The notes: a model not told the origin generated them from the letters alone. A stretch of 64,000 bases of DNA from Agromyces ramosus (GCF_004216665.1 NZ_SGWY01000004.1:339468-403467); one strand, 5' to 3'. Shown: positions 16,070-27,064, counted from the stretch's first letter. Numbers and translations: made by a program.

Positions 16070-16777
16070 ATGAGGCCGGGACCCCGTCGCAGCCTCACCC
16101 ATGCCGAGATCCTCGACGTGGCCTTCGACCTCCTCGAGGCCAAGGGCTTCGCCGCCGTCTCCGTGCGCGGCGTCGCCAGCGGCCTCGGCCTCACGCCGAC
16201 CGCCCTGTACACCTACTACCCGAGCAAGAACGCCCTGCTCCGCGGGATGGTCGAGCACCTGCTCGCCCGCCTCGACCCCGGCGAGACCGGCGCAACGGAT
16301 GCCGCCGGCGAGGCCGGTGCTCCCGGCTCCGCCGGCGTCGCCGCCGGGCGCACCCGACTGCTCGCGCTGGCACTCCGCCTGCGCGAACTCCTCACCGGAC
16401 ACGCGGGCGCACTCGGCCTCATCATGAGCGGCCCGCTCGACGGGCCCAACGCGATGCGCCTCAACGAGACGCTCCTCGAGTCCTTCATGGCGGCGGGGCT
16501 CGAGCTCGACGACGCCGCCCGTGCGGCATACGCGCTGCAGGTCTACGTGCTCGGCTCGATCGCGCTGGAGTCGGCGGAAGCCGACGCCGAGTCCGAGCCC
16601 GCGGACGCATCCGACCGGGCATTCGCGACGGAGGCGACGGGCGCCACGCTGTGGACCGATCTCGCGACCTTCCCGCTCAGCGAGCGCACCGAGGCGGTGG
16701 CGGCCCAGCACAACTCGACCGCCCAGTTCACGTGGGGCGTGCAGCGCCTGCTCGACGGGCTCATCGGAGTGCGCTGA
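16070..16777 (+). CDS. TetR-family transcriptional regulator
   Basis: A 235-residue regulator. The N-terminal HTH spans about residues 9-55 (THAEILDVAFDLLEAKGFAA, then VRGVASGLGLTPTALYTYY), followed by a helical ligand-binding domain with TetR_C features (FTWGVQRLLDGLIGVR at the end). Residues ~80-100 form a Gly/Ala-rich linker of low complexity. The start follows a 30-nt leader after the palindrome at 16009-16040, through which it probably represses itself and the divergent SDR gene. The inducer is unknown. Confidence 0.9.
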   Translation: MRPGPRRSLTHAEILDVAFDLLEAKGFAAVSVRGVASGLGLTPTALYTYYPSKNALLRGMVEHLLARLDPGETGATDAAGEAGAPGSAGVAAGRTRLLALALRLRELLTGHAGALGLIMSGPLDGPNAMRLNETLLESFMAAGLELDDAARAAYALQVYVLGSIALESAEADAESEPADASDRAFATEATGATLWTDLATFPLSERTEAVAAQHNSTAQFTWGVQRLLDGLIGVR

Positions 16778-16860
16778 GGACGAACCGCGGCGTCGTGGCG
16801 CGACGGCGTGCCATGACGGGCGGCGCGACGGACACGGCCTGCCTCCGGCGGCGGACGCGA

Positions 16861-16893
16861 CGAGGCGCCGGCCCCTGAGGAGCCGGCGCCTCG
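16861..16893. terminator. Bidirectional terminator hairpin between tetR and the M6 protease
   Basis: Perfect 12-bp arms CGAGGCGCCGGC / GCCGGCGCCTCG with a 9-nt loop, 22 bp past the end of the protease gene and 84 bp past tetR. The genes converge here. Confidence 0.7.
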
Positions 16894-16914
16894 CCGATGT
16901 CGCCGTGGGTCAGC

Positions 16915-19728
16915 TCACTCCGCGCTGGGCGGGGTGATGCTGATCAGGGCGCCGCGGTTGCCGTCGAGGGCCTTCTTGACGGCGATCACCGTGCCGTAGC
17001 CGACGCCGGAGTCCGCCGGGTTGCCCGACCCGAACGGGCCCAGGCCGACATTCACGCCGTCGTACGCCGGCAGGCGGTTGCCCTGCAGGTCGTAGAGCGG
17101 CGTGGTGTACTGGGCGTTGCCCACCGACGGGACGACGACCGAGGCGTCGCGATCGCGGTAGAACAGGCGTCCGTCGGACTCGCGCAGCGCGAATCCGGGG
17201 ACCCAGCCCTGGTCGTCGGTGAAGGTGCTCACCGGCGTCTGCGACGCGATGTCGGTGCAGTACTCCGTGAGTGCGGCATCCGTGAAGCACTCCGTGAACG
17301 GCTGCGTGTCGACGAGGCCGAAGGCCGCGTTCGACGACTGCGCACGCGACGGCATCACGTTGAGCACCGACGGATCCACGTCCGCGGCGGTACCCGTGCG
17401 CTGCAGCGGATCGAAATGGCTGTCCACGATGAGCAGGCCGCCCTTCGCGCCGTAACTCGGGAGGGCCGCCTCGTTCGTGAGGATCTGGTTCGAGCTGCCG
17501 TACGTCGTGTCGCGGTACCAGACGAGCGCACCCGGCGCGTTGTAGGCGAGCTTCTCGACCTTCCAGGCGCCCACGCTGTACGTCGAGTTGTAGGCGTACT
17601 TCAGGCCCTCGTCGAAGCCGTCGTAGTTGCGCCACTCGACGAGGTAGTACTGCGCCTTGACCGACGTTCCGGTGTCGATGCGCCAGCCCGGGCCGGTGGT
17701 CGTGGTGAACGAGGCGACCTCGGTCTCCCAGCCGTTCTCGCCGCCCTCGACGTCGTCGCTCCACACCTCGGCGCCCGCACTCGTGAGTGCGAAGTCGTCG
17801 GAGAACCAGCCGCGGTCCTGGAACGCGGCATCCGTCGCCAGGCGCAGGCGCACCTGCACCGTCGTGCCGGCGAACGACGAGAGGTCGATGTAGTGGTGCG
17901 CCCAGCCGTGCGAGTCACCCGTGAGGCCGTACTTCTTGTTCCCGTAGTCGGCCATGCGGCCGTTCGGGTCGGCGTAGGCGTCGCTCGTCGAGACCTCGGT
18001 GCCGTTCTCGGCGTAGACCTTCTGCTCGGTCCACGTCAATCCGCCGTCGGCCGAGACCTCCACGAAGCCGTAGTCCCAGTCCGCCTCGATGACGTAGTTG
18101 TTCCACATCCAGAACTTCGCGTCGGCGGGGACGTTCTCGACCGTACGGCCCAGGCGCAGGTCGGCCCAGTCCTGGTCGGCACCGGTGTACCACATGTTCT
18201 CACCGCTGTGCGGCTCGGCCAGGGTGACCACCTTGTCGGGCAGGTTGACCTTGACGCCGTCCTGCGTGCCCTTCTGCGGCCGTGAGGTCTGACCCACCTT
18301 GACCGTGGTCGGGTCGTCGCCGGGGTTCACCTCCACCGGATCGGCCCAGCCGAGCACCCACTTGTCCCAGAGGCCCATGTGGGTCGGCATCGACTGGAAG
18401 ATCGGGCCCGAGTGCGAGCCGGAGCTCATGAGGTCCCAGAAATCGACGTCGGAGCTGCCGGCGCCGGACGTGTCGTAGAGGTCGGGCAGGCCGAGGTCAT
18501 GGCCGTACTCGTGGGCGAACACCCCGACGCCCGAGTCCTCGGGCTGCACGATGTAGTTCGACAGCGTGAGGTCGGTGCCTGGGATGGGAGCGCCGCCGGC
18601 GACAGCCGATGAGTGGGCCCAGATGGCGTACGTGCCCTCGGCGCCGCCGCCGCCGGACTTGTCCTCGCCGGCGTGCACGAGCACGACGTGGTCGATCACG
18701 CCGTCGGGCTCGAGCACGTTGCCGTCGTCGTCGCGGTCGCCCTGGTCCTCGATGTCGTAGTCCGCCCAGGGGAAGTCGGGCTGCGCGTCCGCGAGCGCCG
18801 CGACGGCGTCGATCGGCAGCTGGCCCGGGCCGAGCGGGTTGTCGGGGTGACCCTGCATGTCCTGGATGGCGCCCGCCTCGTACTCGCCGGCCTCGTTCTG
18901 GAAGCAGAGGCTCGCGCCGTAGTAGGCCTCGGAGTGGGGCACGGTGACCCACGGCGTGGCCGAGCCGTGCACGGTGTAGGCGCCGCGCGACATCTCCTCG
19001 TACATGTTCTTCATCGTGTAGCCGGAGATGTCGAAGCCGGGCTTGCCATCGGGTCCCGTGAGGTCGGTGCGCACTCGCTCGGTGATGCCCTCGTCGGTGA
19101 ACAGCATCGCGTTGAAGTGCTCGGAGGAGAAGTCCGGCACCCACATCGAGTTGTTGTCCTCGAGGTCGTAGTCGGCCGGGTTCGGGATGTTGTTGTGGAG
19201 CGGTCCGCTCTGCACGTCGCCCGGCTTGCACTCCGTCGAGCCGAACTCGGTCGGCACGTACGAGCCGGAGAAGTCGTCCTGCGCGTCCTCGTCGAACTCG
19301 ACGAGGATCGTGAGGAGCTTCGCCTCCTGCGTCGACGACGCCTGCTTGGCGTTCTTCAGCTCCTTCGGGCTCTTGCCGGTCGTGATCGACTTCGCCTCCA
19401 GCTTCGCGAGTCCGCGAGCGGCGACCGGGTTGCCCTGGCCGAACTTGCGGTCCAGCGCGTCGGCCTTCTCGATCGCGGCATCCGCCCCCGCGGTGCTGCG
19501 ACCCGCAGCGTCGGCGACGACCTCCTCATCCGTGCCGAAGGCCTCCTCGGCGCGGGGCGAGACGTAGTTCATGTAGTACTCGTCGTCGCCGATCACCGGC
19601 GCAGCGACGTGCGATGGCGCAGCCGATGCCGTGGTCGCACCCATGGTCGCCAATCCGGCGGCCGCGAGCGCGAGCACGGGAATCGTCGCCACCACGCGCC
19701 TGCGCGCGCGAGTGGTCATTCCAATCAT
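16915..19728 (-). CDS. Secreted M6-family (immune inhibitor A-like) zinc metalloprotease
   Basis: A 937-residue secreted protease. A Sec signal peptide ends around TASAAPSHVAA. A propeptide of about 100 residues follows, then the catalytic domain starting LLTILVEFDEDAQDDFSGSY. The zinc site is FAHEYGHDLGLPDLYDT, with HEYGH at 406-410 and the Asp-containing extension. The C-terminal half contains beta-sandwich modules (for example WSDDVEGGENGWETEVASF) typical of InhA-type proteases. The ATG at 19728 is preceded by GGAGGGAG. The gene is monocistronic with a hairpin after its stop. Family members degrade host or environmental protein; here nutrient release is the simplest role. Confidence 0.93.
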   Translation of the reverse strand: MIGMTTRARRRVVATIPVLALAAAGLATMGATTASAAPSHVAAPVIGDDEYYMNYVSPRAEEAFGTDEEVVADAAGRSTAGADAAIEKADALDRKFGQGNPVAARGLAKLEAKSITTGKSPKELKNAKQASSTQEAKLLTILVEFDEDAQDDFSGSYVPTEFGSTECKPGDVQSGPLHNNIPNPADYDLEDNNSMWVPDFSSEHFNAMLFTDEGITERVRTDLTGPDGKPGFDISGYTMKNMYEEMSRGAYTVHGSATPWVTVPHSEAYYGASLCFQNEAGEYEAGAIQDMQGHPDNPLGPGQLPIDAVAALADAQPDFPWADYDIEDQGDRDDDGNVLEPDGVIDHVVLVHAGEDKSGGGGAEGTYAIWAHSSAVAGGAPIPGTDLTLSNYIVQPEDSGVGVFAHEYGHDLGLPDLYDTSGAGSSDVDFWDLMSSGSHSGPIFQSMPTHMGLWDKWVLGWADPVEVNPGDDPTTVKVGQTSRPQKGTQDGVKVNLPDKVVTLAEPHSGENMWYTGADQDWADLRLGRTVENVPADAKFWMWNNYVIEADWDYGFVEVSADGGLTWTEQKVYAENGTEVSTSDAYADPNGRMADYGNKKYGLTGDSHGWAHHYIDLSSFAGTTVQVRLRLATDAAFQDRGWFSDDFALTSAGAEVWSDDVEGGENGWETEVASFTTTTGPGWRIDTGTSVKAQYYLVEWRNYDGFDEGLKYAYNSTYSVGAWKVEKLAYNAPGALVWYRDTTYGSSNQILTNEAALPSYGAKGGLLIVDSHFDPLQRTGTAADVDPSVLNVMPSRAQSSNAAFGLVDTQPFTECFTDAALTEYCTDIASQTPVSTFTDDQGWVPGFALRESDGRLFYRDRDASVVVPSVGNAQYTTPLYDLQGNRLPAYDGVNVGLGPFGSGNPADSGVGYGTVIAVKKALDGNRGALISITPPSAE

Positions 19729-20036
19729 GCTTCTCCCTCCGAATGCGCCGGGGGATGACCCCGGCGCACGAAACAACGCCCCCCGTTCGAGGGCGTAAGC
19801 GGCATCCTGCCGTGCCGTGCGCGCTCGATGGAACCCCTTTCCCGAATCTGTGGAGAGAGACGCAGATCCATTGCGTGCGGCGCACGAATCGGCCGGGCCG
19901 CCGCCGGAGGAGTTGCGGCTGCGTCGACGTGAACAGCGCGTTACAGAACCCCGGAGGGGTCTGGTCGTGCGGTGCCGGCGGGCATAGCCTGAGCCGGGGC
20001 CGGGAAGCCCGCGGCCGACGGCGAGAGGATCCACCG
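19729..20036. other. Intergenic region between the protease and the hydrolase
   Basis: 308 bp between divergent genes. It contains the GGAGGGAG ribosome site of the protease and a plus-strand TAGCCT at about 19985 that could be the -10 of the hydrolase, 47 nt before its start, with GAGAGGA as ribosome site. No coding capacity or strong repeat is seen. Confidence 0.6.
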
Positions 20037-20900
20037 ATGAGCGAACAGGCAGCCCCGACCCTGGCCGACTGGGAACGCGCGGAGATCGACCGGGCGAACG
20101 CCTCCGAGCTCACGCCCGTCGTCTTCGTGCACGGCCTGTGGCTGCTCTCCAGCAGCTGGCAGCCCTGGCGCGACTTCTTCGAGGACAACGGGTTCATCAC
20201 CCTCGCGCCGGGCTGGCCCGACGACCCCGACACCGTCGCCGAGGCCCGCGACCATCCCGAGGCGTTCGCGAGGAAGATGGTGCAGGAGGTCACCGACCAC
20301 TACCTCGCGGCGATCGCCCTGCTCGACCAGGCGCCCGTCGTCGTCGGCCATTCGTTCGGGGGCCTCATCGCCCAGAAGATCGCGGGAGCCGGCGTCGCGG
20401 CGGCCACGGTCTCGATCGACAACGCGCCCTTCAAGGGCGTGCTGCCGTTGCCGGCCTCGTCGCTGAAGTCGGCGGCACCGGTGCTCGCCAACCCGGCCAA
20501 CGCCGGCCGCGGCGTCTCGCTCACCTTCGACCAGTTCGCCTACGGCTGGGCCAACGCCCTCGACGAGGTCGAGGCGCGGCAGCTCTACGAGACCTTCCAC
20601 GTGCCCGCGGCCGGAGCCCCGCTCTTCCAGGCCGCCTTCGCCAACTTCAACCCGTTCGGCGGCGAGACGGCGGTCGACTCGAAGAATCCCGAGCGCGGCC
20701 CCATGCTCATCATCGGCGGCGAGCTGGACCACACCGTGCCCCCGGCGATCACGAACGCGAGCTATCGCATCCAGTCGAGGAATCCCGGCACGACCACCGA
20801 GGTCACCATCCCCGGCCGCGGGCACTCACTCACGATCGATTCGGGTTGGCGCGAGGTCGCCGACGAGGCGCTCGCGTTCGTGCAGCGGTTCATCCAGTAG
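20037..20900 (+). CDS. Alpha/beta hydrolase
   Basis: A 287-residue cytoplasmic hydrolase. The oxyanion strand VVFVHGLWLLSSSW is followed by the nucleophile elbow VVVGHSFGGLIAQ, the acid region LIIGGELDHTVP and the catalytic histidine GRGHSLTID. This resembles non-haem peroxidase/esterase-type hydrolases. GAGAGGA lies 8 nt before the ATG. It is transcribed alone, away from the M6 protease. The natural substrate is not predictable. Confidence 0.9.
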   Translation: MSEQAAPTLADWERAEIDRANASELTPVVFVHGLWLLSSSWQPWRDFFEDNGFITLAPGWPDDPDTVAEARDHPEAFARKMVQEVTDHYLAAIALLDQAPVVVGHSFGGLIAQKIAGAGVAAATVSIDNAPFKGVLPLPASSLKSAAPVLANPANAGRGVSLTFDQFAYGWANALDEVEARQLYETFHVPAAGAPLFQAAFANFNPFGGETAVDSKNPERGPMLIIGGELDHTVPPAITNASYRIQSRNPGTTTEVTIPGRGHSLTIDSGWREVADEALAFVQRFIQ

Positions 20901-20985
20901 CGATCGGATGCCGCCCGCCGTCGTCGCGCGCCGCCCTCCCGGTCGTCCCCGGCGCGGCGTACGATCGGTCGCGGGGGTGGTTCGG

Positions 20986-21414
20986 ATGCGTGGGATCCGG
21001 GGGTGGCACGGGCGAGGCCGCGTCGCGGCATCCGTCACCGTCGCATCGCTGCTGGCGACGGGCGCGATCGGACTCACAGCCTGCTCGTCGGGCGGTTCCA
21101 CGGGCGGGTCGTCGGCGCTGCCGCCGGTGATCGTCGAGATCGACGCACTGGAGGGCACGACGGTCGAGGTGCCCGAGGGCGGGACGGTCGACCTGACCGG
21201 CGACGACGAGACCTCCACAGCGTGGACGGCCGACATCGCCGATCCCGAGGTCGTCGAGTTCGTGCCGGGGCGTGACGACGGCAGCGCGCAGTTCAACCCG
21301 GGCCTCACGGCGACGTCCGTCGGCGAGACCGACGTGACGCTCGAGAACGGCGAGACCGGCGACGCCGTGACGTTCACGGTCGAGGTCGTGCCGAAGGACA
21401 CGGGCGGGTACTGA
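20986..21414 (+). CDS. Small secreted lipoprotein with an Ig-like/chagasin-like domain
   Basis: A 142-residue lipoprotein. The signal segment VTVASLLATGAIGLTAC ends in a lipobox; a Ser/Gly linker and a ~90-residue beta-rich domain follow (GTTVEVPEGGTVDLTGDDET to GDAVTFTVEVVPKDTGG). The EGGTVDL and terminal FTVEV strands recall Ig-like and chagasin-type protease-inhibitor folds, but the chagasin NPTTGY loop is absent, so inhibitor function is only a guess. The ATG at 20986 gives a proper lipoprotein signal; the upstream extension is Arg/Pro-rich. The nearby M6 protease makes an inhibitor role tempting but unproven. Confidence 0.75.
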   Translation: MRGIRGWHGRGRVAASVTVASLLATGAIGLTACSSGGSTGGSSALPPVIVEIDALEGTTVEVPEGGTVDLTGDDETSTAWTADIADPEVVEFVPGRDDGSAQFNPGLTATSVGETDVTLENGETGDAVTFTVEVVPKDTGGY

Positions 21415-21430
21415 GCGCTAGCGCGCCTCG

Positions 21431-22117
21431 TCAGCCCAGCAGCAGGTTGCGCAGCTGGTCGGTCGAATGCACGACCGCCATCGCGTCGCTCGCCTCGGCG
21501 GGGGAGCCGTAGCCCCACTCGACGAGGATCGTCGGCACGCCGTTCGCGCCGGCGCCGAGCGTGTCGTAGCCGCGGTCGCCGACCATCACCGGATTGGAGA
21601 CGTCGACACCCCGCTCCCGCAAGCGCCGCAGCGCCTCGCGCACGACGTCGGCCTTGGTGCTGAGCTCCTCGTCGTCGCTCGCGCCCGTGATCTCGGTGAA
21701 GTACGGGGTGAGGCCGGCGTGGTCGAGCACCTCGCGGGCCATCGACTCGGGCTTGGAGGTCGCGAGCGCGACGGGGACGCCGGCGGCATGCAGGCGCTCG
21801 AGGACGCCGGCGACGCCGGGGAAGACGGGGGAGCGCAGCACGTGGTCGGCGTAGTGGTCGCGGTAGACGTTGAGCGCCTCCCAGGCCTCGGCGTCGTCGA
21901 AGCCGGCGGTGAGGCGGAGGCTGTCGAGCAGCGGGGGGCCGACGTAGGAGCGGAGCACCTCATCGGAGGGCACGTCGAGTCCGAGCTCCTTGAACATGTG
22001 CGCGAGGGACGCGGTGATGTCCGAGGCCGAGTCGACGATCGTGCCGTCGAGGTCGAACAGCACGGCCGACCAGGTGCGCTGCGGCGCGAGGGTCTGGGTG
22101 GGCATGGGGGAAGTCAC
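21431..22117 (-). CDS. HAD-superfamily phosphatase, phosphoglycolate-phosphatase-like
   Basis: A 228-residue HAD hydrolase. Motif I is AVLFDLDGTIVDSASD with the two catalytic Asp residues, motif II is in VALATSKPE, and motifs III/IV are around STKADVV and VMVGDRGYDTLGA. The helical cap lies between motifs I and II. It resembles Gph/PgmB-type enzymes acting on small phosphorylated metabolites. The GTG start has TAGGAT exactly 6 nt upstream, a leaderless arrangement; an alternative ATG lies four codons later. Confidence 0.88.
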   Translation of the reverse strand: MTSPMPTQTLAPQRTWSAVLFDLDGTIVDSASDITASLAHMFKELGLDVPSDEVLRSYVGPPLLDSLRLTAGFDDAEAWEALNVYRDHYADHVLRSPVFPGVAGVLERLHAAGVPVALATSKPESMAREVLDHAGLTPYFTEITGASDDEELSTKADVVREALRRLRERGVDVSNPVMVGDRGYDTLGAGANGVPTILVEWGYGSPAEASDAMAVVHSTDQLRNLLLG

Positions 22118-22123
22118 CGTGAC

Positions 22124-22129
22124 ATCCTA
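22124..22129 (-). promoter_or_regulatory. Leaderless-type -10 of the HAD phosphatase
   Basis: TAGGAT on the minus strand, 6 nt before GTG. No ribosome-binding site lies between. Confidence 0.55.
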
Positions 22130-22211
22130 CGGGGGCATTCCCTGAGCGTTTCTCAGGAACCGAACGACATTCGTGTTTCGAACGCCCCAACCGCACTCGG
22201 CGCCGAGCACC

Positions 22212-22253
22212 GAACCGGCTCATCGAGCTTCAGAACCGGCTCATCGAGCTTCA
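22212..22253. repeat. 21-bp direct tandem duplication at the 3' end of nucS
   Basis: Two exact adjacent copies of a 21-bp unit (GAACCGGCTCATCGAGCTTC plus A). The second copy contains the nucS stop codon and the first lies just outside it, so the unit seems to have been duplicated out of the gene end. GAACCGG/CCGGTTC half-sites could form a weak stem. Confidence 0.85.
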
Positions 22254-22946
22254 GAACAGGCGGGCGTGGCCGCTCTCGATGCCGCGCATCGCGTCGTAGT
22301 CGAGCACCACGCAGCGGATGCCGCGGTCCTCCGCGAGCGTGCGCGCCTGCGGCTTGATCTCCTGCGCGGCGAAGACGCCGCGTACGGGCGCGAGGCGCGG
22401 ATCGCGGTTCATGAGCTCGAGGTAGCGAGTGAGCTGCTCGACGCCGTCGATGTCGCCGCGGCGCTTGAGCTCGACCGCGACCGAGGCGCCCGAGGCATCC
22501 GTCGCGAGGATGTCGACCGGGCCGATCGCGGTCATGTACTCGCGGCGCACGAGCCGGTGTCCCTCGCCGAGGAGCTCGATCTGCTCGGCCAGCAGCTGCT
22601 GCAGGTGCGCCTCGACGCCGTCCTTCTGCAGGCCGGGGTCGGCGCCGAGCTCGTGCGCCGAGTCGTGCAGCACCTCGTGGATCGACACGACGAGCTGGTC
22701 GGCGGTCTTCTTGTGGGTGACCTTCCACAGCTCGACGACCCCGGCGGCCCGCTGGTCGTCGTCGGGCTCGGCCGCCTCGAGCGTGCACGGGGGGCTCATC
22801 CAATTGAGGGGCTTGTAGCTGCCGCCGTCGGAGTGCACGAGCAGGCTGCCGTCGCCCTTGACCATCAGCAGTCGCGTCGCGAGCGGCAGATGGGCGGAGA
22901 GCCGCCCCGCGTAGTCGACGGAGCAGCGGGCGATGACGAGGCGCAC
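22251..22946 (-). CDS. nucS: Endonuclease NucS (EndoMS), non-canonical mismatch repair
   Basis: A 231-residue mismatch-specific endonuclease that cuts both strands at G:T, G:G and T:T mismatches and replaces MutS/MutL in most actinobacteria. The N-terminal beta-sandwich starts [20 protein letters not shown]. The C-terminal RecB-like nuclease shows [20 protein letters not shown] (catalytic Asp, Glu, Lys) and the terminal helices end GHARLF, a tail resembling a beta-clamp binding peptide. GTG is the family's usual start and TACACT sits 6 nt before it, implying a leaderless mRNA. Confidence 0.95.
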   Translation of the reverse strand: MRLVIARCSVDYAGRLSAHLPLATRLLMVKGDGSLLVHSDGGSYKPLNWMSPPCTLEAAEPDDDQRAAGVVELWKVTHKKTADQLVVSIHEVLHDSAHELGADPGLQKDGVEAHLQQLLAEQIELLGEGHRLVRREYMTAIGPVDILATDASGASVAVELKRRGDIDGVEQLTRYLELMNRDPRLAPVRGVFAAQEIKPQARTLAEDRGIRCVVLDYDAMRGIESGHARLF

Positions 22947-22952
22947 CTGTCG

Positions 22953-22958
22953 AGTGTA
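22953..22958 (-). promoter_or_regulatory. Leaderless-type -10 of nucS
   Basis: TACACT on the minus strand with a 6-nt gap to the GTG start codon. Confidence 0.55.
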
Positions 22959-23007
22959 CGGCGACCGGATGTCGCGGAACGTCGCCGGTGACGCAGGCGA
23001 CCGGGTG

Positions 23008-24303
23008 TCAGGCCGTGACCCGTGCCCTCGGCCCGGTCTGCTCCCGCGCCGCGGGTGCCGCGACGCCGGCGAGCACCATGAGGCCGAGGATCACGAGCAG
23101 CGCGTTGAGGATGCCGAACTGCTCGCCGAGGAAGCCGAGGAACGGCGGGCCCGCGAGGAAGGCGCAGTAGCCGATGATCGCCACGGCGCTCACGCGGGAG
23201 GCCGCGAGGCGGCGGTCGGTCACGTCGGCGGCCGCCGACATGCCGACGGGGAAGCCGAGCGAGCAGCCGACGCCCCAGAGCACGGTGCCGACGATGAGCA
23301 TCCACGTCTCGGTGCTGAAGATGAACAGGCTGAGGCCGACCACGCCGGTGGCGGCGAGGACCTGCAGCACCGGCACGCGGCCGAATCGGTCGAGCACCGG
23401 GCCGCCGAGCACGCGCGCGGCCGTCATCGCCACCGTGAAGACGGTGAAGATCGCCGCGCCGACGGTCGCGTCGAAGTGGTGGCCGTCGACGACCGCCAGG
23501 GCGAGCCAGTCGTTGGCGCCGCCCTCGGCGAACGACATGCCGAGCATGACCACGCCGATGAGGAGCAGGCGCCCGTCGCCCCAGACCGCGAGGCTCTCTC
23601 GCAGGCGCTGCCGCCAGGGCACGCTCGGAGCGTCGTGGTGCGGGTGGTCTCCGAGCTCCTCACGGATGGGCACGTACCGCACGGCGACGATCACCGCGCC
23701 GATGATGAGCAGCGCGATGACCGCGAGGTGGATCGTGATCGAGATGCCGAGAGCGGATGCCGCGGCGGCGATGCCGGCGCCGGCCACCGTGCCGAAGCTG
23801 AAGAACGCGTGCATGAGCGGCATGAGCGTCTTGCCGATCTCGCGTTCGGCCTCGGCGCCCTCGACGTTCATCATCACGTCGACGGAACCGTTCCCGAATC
23901 CGAAGAGCACGAGCCCGATCACGACGAGCGGGATCGACGGCAGGATCGAGCCGCCCACGCCCACGAAGACCAGGCCGACCGACACGGTCACGAGCACGCC
24001 GATCATGCCGGTGCGCGTGCCGAATCGCGCCATCAGCCACGGCGCCGCGATGAGGCCGAGCACCGACCCGGCTGCTCCGCCCAGGATGACGAGTCCGACG
24101 CCCTGGGTGCTGAGGCCGGTGTCGTCGCGCACCACGGGGATGCGGGCGACCCAGCTCGCCATGCTGAGGCCCGAGAGGAAGAAGATCGCGAAGACCGCGT
24201 TGCGCCAGGCGAGGAGCTCGCGTCGCGGTCGAGCGGCCTCCGCGGGGCGGCCGCCGTCGTGGCTCTCGGCCAGGACGGATTCGTCGTCTCGGTGCTGCGA
24301 CAT
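23008..24303 (-). CDS. MFS transporter, YbjJ-like
   Basis: A 431-residue membrane protein with about twelve hydrophobic segments. The N-terminal [20 protein letters not shown] and [10 protein letters not shown] are typical of the YbjJ group, as is [18 protein letters not shown] in the first half. The substrate is unknown; its pairing with a LacI operator suggests a carbohydrate or related metabolite. ATG at 24303 has GAGG at a suitable distance; a GTG one codon earlier is too close to it. Its promoter carries TCGAATCGATTCGA, the same palindrome as the lacI-family gene at 27094. Confidence 0.88.
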   Translation of the reverse strand: MSQHRDDESVLAESHDGGRPAEAARPRRELLAWRNAVFAIFFLSGLSMASWVARIPVVRDDTGLSTQGVGLVILGGAAGSVLGLIAAPWLMARFGTRTGMIGVLVTVSVGLVFVGVGGSILPSIPLVVIGLVLFGFGNGSVDVMMNVEGAEAEREIGKTLMPLMHAFFSFGTVAGAGIAAAASALGISITIHLAVIALLIIGAVIVAVRYVPIREELGDHPHHDAPSVPWRQRLRESLAVWGDGRLLLIGVVMLGMSFAEGGANDWLALAVVDGHHFDATVGAAIFTVFTVAMTAARVLGGPVLDRFGRVPVLQVLAATGVVGLSLFIFSTETWMLIVGTVLWGVGCSLGFPVGMSAAADVTDRRLAASRVSAVAIIGYCAFLAGPPFLGFLGEQFGILNALLVILGLMVLAGVAAPAAREQTGPRARVTA

Positions 24304-24368
24304 CACTGCCTCGTCGTCGAAGGTGGGGCCGATCGGCCGGAACGTCCAGGTGGTCGGATCCAGTGTAG

Positions 24369-24382
24369 TCGAATCGATTCGA
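24369..24382. promoter_or_regulatory. Operator TCGAATCGATTCGA in the MFS promoter
   Basis: A perfect 14-bp palindrome placed inside the 16-bp spacer between TTGCGG (-35) and TACACT (-10) on the minus strand, where a LacI-type repressor would block RNA polymerase. Thirteen of 14 bases recur at 27065-27078 before a lacI-family gene. Confidence 0.75.
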
Positions 24383-24541
24383 TCCGCAACGTCGACCGCG
24401 GCTCGGAGTCCACGGCGGCCGCGTCATCCGCTTCGCCCCGTGACTACGATGTACGGGTCACCTCGACGCGCGCCGTGACCCTCGGTGCACGAGCTCGGCA
24501 CCGCAGACCCCGCGGCGCCCGTACGAAACGGACACCTGCCA

Positions 24542-25585
24542 ATGAAGGCCCTCTACAAGCCCGCGCCCGGCGCCGGCCTCGAACTCGTCGACCGGCGGGA
24601 GCCGGAGACGGGACCGGCGGACGTCAAGATCCGGGTGCTGCGCACCGGCATCTGCGGCACCGACCTGCACATCGAGCGGTGGGACGACTGGGCCGCCGCC
24701 GAGATCCGGGCGCCGCTGATCCCGGGCCATGAGTTCTACGGCGAGGTCGTCGAGGTGGGCGAGCTCGTGCACGACGTGGCCCCGGGCGACCACGTGTCGG
24801 GCGAGGGCCACATCGTGTGCGGCATGTGCCGCAACTGCCGAGCGGGCCGCCGCCAGATGTGCATCCGCACCAAGGGCGTGGGCCTGCACCGCGACGGGGC
24901 GTTCGCGGAGTACGTCGTCATCCCGGGCGAGAACGTGTGGGTGCACCACGCGTCGGTCGAGCCCGAGGTCGGCGCGATCTTCGACCCGTTCGGCAACGCC
25001 GTGCACACCGCGCTCGCGTTCTCGCTGGTCGGCGAGGACGTGCTCGTCACGGGCTGCGGCCCCATCGGCCTCATGTCGATCGCCGTCGCCCGCCACGTCG
25101 GCGCGCGCTTCATCGTCGCGAGCGACGTGAGCCCCGCGCGCCTCGAGCTCGCCCTGAAGATGGGGGCGGATGCCGCGGTCGACGTGTCGCGGGAGCGCAT
25201 CCACGACGTGCAGCCGAAGCTCGGCATGCGCGAGGGGTTCGACGTCGGGTTCGAGATGAGCGGAGCGGCATCCGCACTGCCCCAGATGATCGAGAACATG
25301 AACCACGGCGGACGCATCGCGCTGCTCGGCCTGGCGTCGGAACCCTACGCGATCGACTGGGGCAAGGTCGTGACGCACATGCTCACCATGAAGGGCATCT
25401 ACGGCCGTGAGATGTTCGAGACGTGGAACTCGATGAGCGCGATGCTGCAGACCAGCGAGACGCTGCGCTCGCGGATCGCGTCGATCATCAGCGACCGCTA
25501 CCCGGCGCGCGACTGGCGCGCCGCCTTCGACGCCGCGGCCTCGGGCGGGGTCGGCAAGGTCATCCTCGACTGGACCGAGCTGTAG
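24542..25585 (+). CDS. tdh: L-threonine 3-dehydrogenase
   Basis: A 347-residue zinc-dependent medium-chain dehydrogenase oxidising threonine to 2-amino-3-ketobutyrate with NAD. Catalytic zinc ligands appear in [14 protein letters not shown] and [12 protein letters not shown], the structural zinc cysteines in [15 protein letters not shown], and the NAD site in [17 protein letters not shown]. Length and the downstream kbl gene fit Tdh and exclude a generic sorbitol dehydrogenase. The two genes are 18 nt apart and form the threonine-to-glycine pathway. Confidence 0.95.
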   Translation: MKALYKPAPGAGLELVDRREPETGPADVKIRVLRTGICGTDLHIERWDDWAAAEIRAPLIPGHEFYGEVVEVGELVHDVAPGDHVSGEGHIVCGMCRNCRAGRRQMCIRTKGVGLHRDGAFAEYVVIPGENVWVHHASVEPEVGAIFDPFGNAVHTALAFSLVGEDVLVTGCGPIGLMSIAVARHVGARFIVASDVSPARLELALKMGADAAVDVSRERIHDVQPKLGMREGFDVGFEMSGAASALPQMIENMNHGGRIALLGLASEPYAIDWGKVVTHMLTMKGIYGREMFETWNSMSAMLQTSETLRSRIASIISDRYPARDWRAAFDAAASGGVGKVILDWTEL

Positions 25586-25603
25586 GAACAGGAGCTGTCG
25601 GAC

Positions 25604-26797
<1,194 letters not shown>

Positions 26798-26854
26798 CGG
26801 CGCTCGCGCGGGCGGACGGCGCCCGGCGCGGCCGGCGCGGATGCTTCACCCAAG

Positions 26855-26911
26855 CGAGATGACGCGAACGGTCGCTCTTCCAGGTGCGAAGCGGCAGTTC
26901 GCGTCATCTCG
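26855..26911. repeat. Inverted repeat related to the 7084-7500 array
   Basis: Perfect 15-bp arms CGAGATGACGCGAAC / GTTCGCGTCATCTCG around a 27-nt loop, 58 bp after kbl. The right part TTCGCGTCATCTCGGCGAGG matches the array core CTCGCGTCATCTCGCCGAGG, so it is a solitary, diverged member of the same family. It may double as the kbl terminator. Confidence 0.8.
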
Positions 26912-27064
26912 GCGAGGGTGTGCATCGCCAGCGGTGCCCGCAACGCAGGAGTTTCGGGACCCGTGACCCGCTGACCGGAGGGAGGGCGCCCGATCTCCTG
27001 AATTGCGCCGGCCGAGCCGCCATGCGATGCCGAGCGGCCGCCGTGGTACCGCGCCCCAGCCCGC

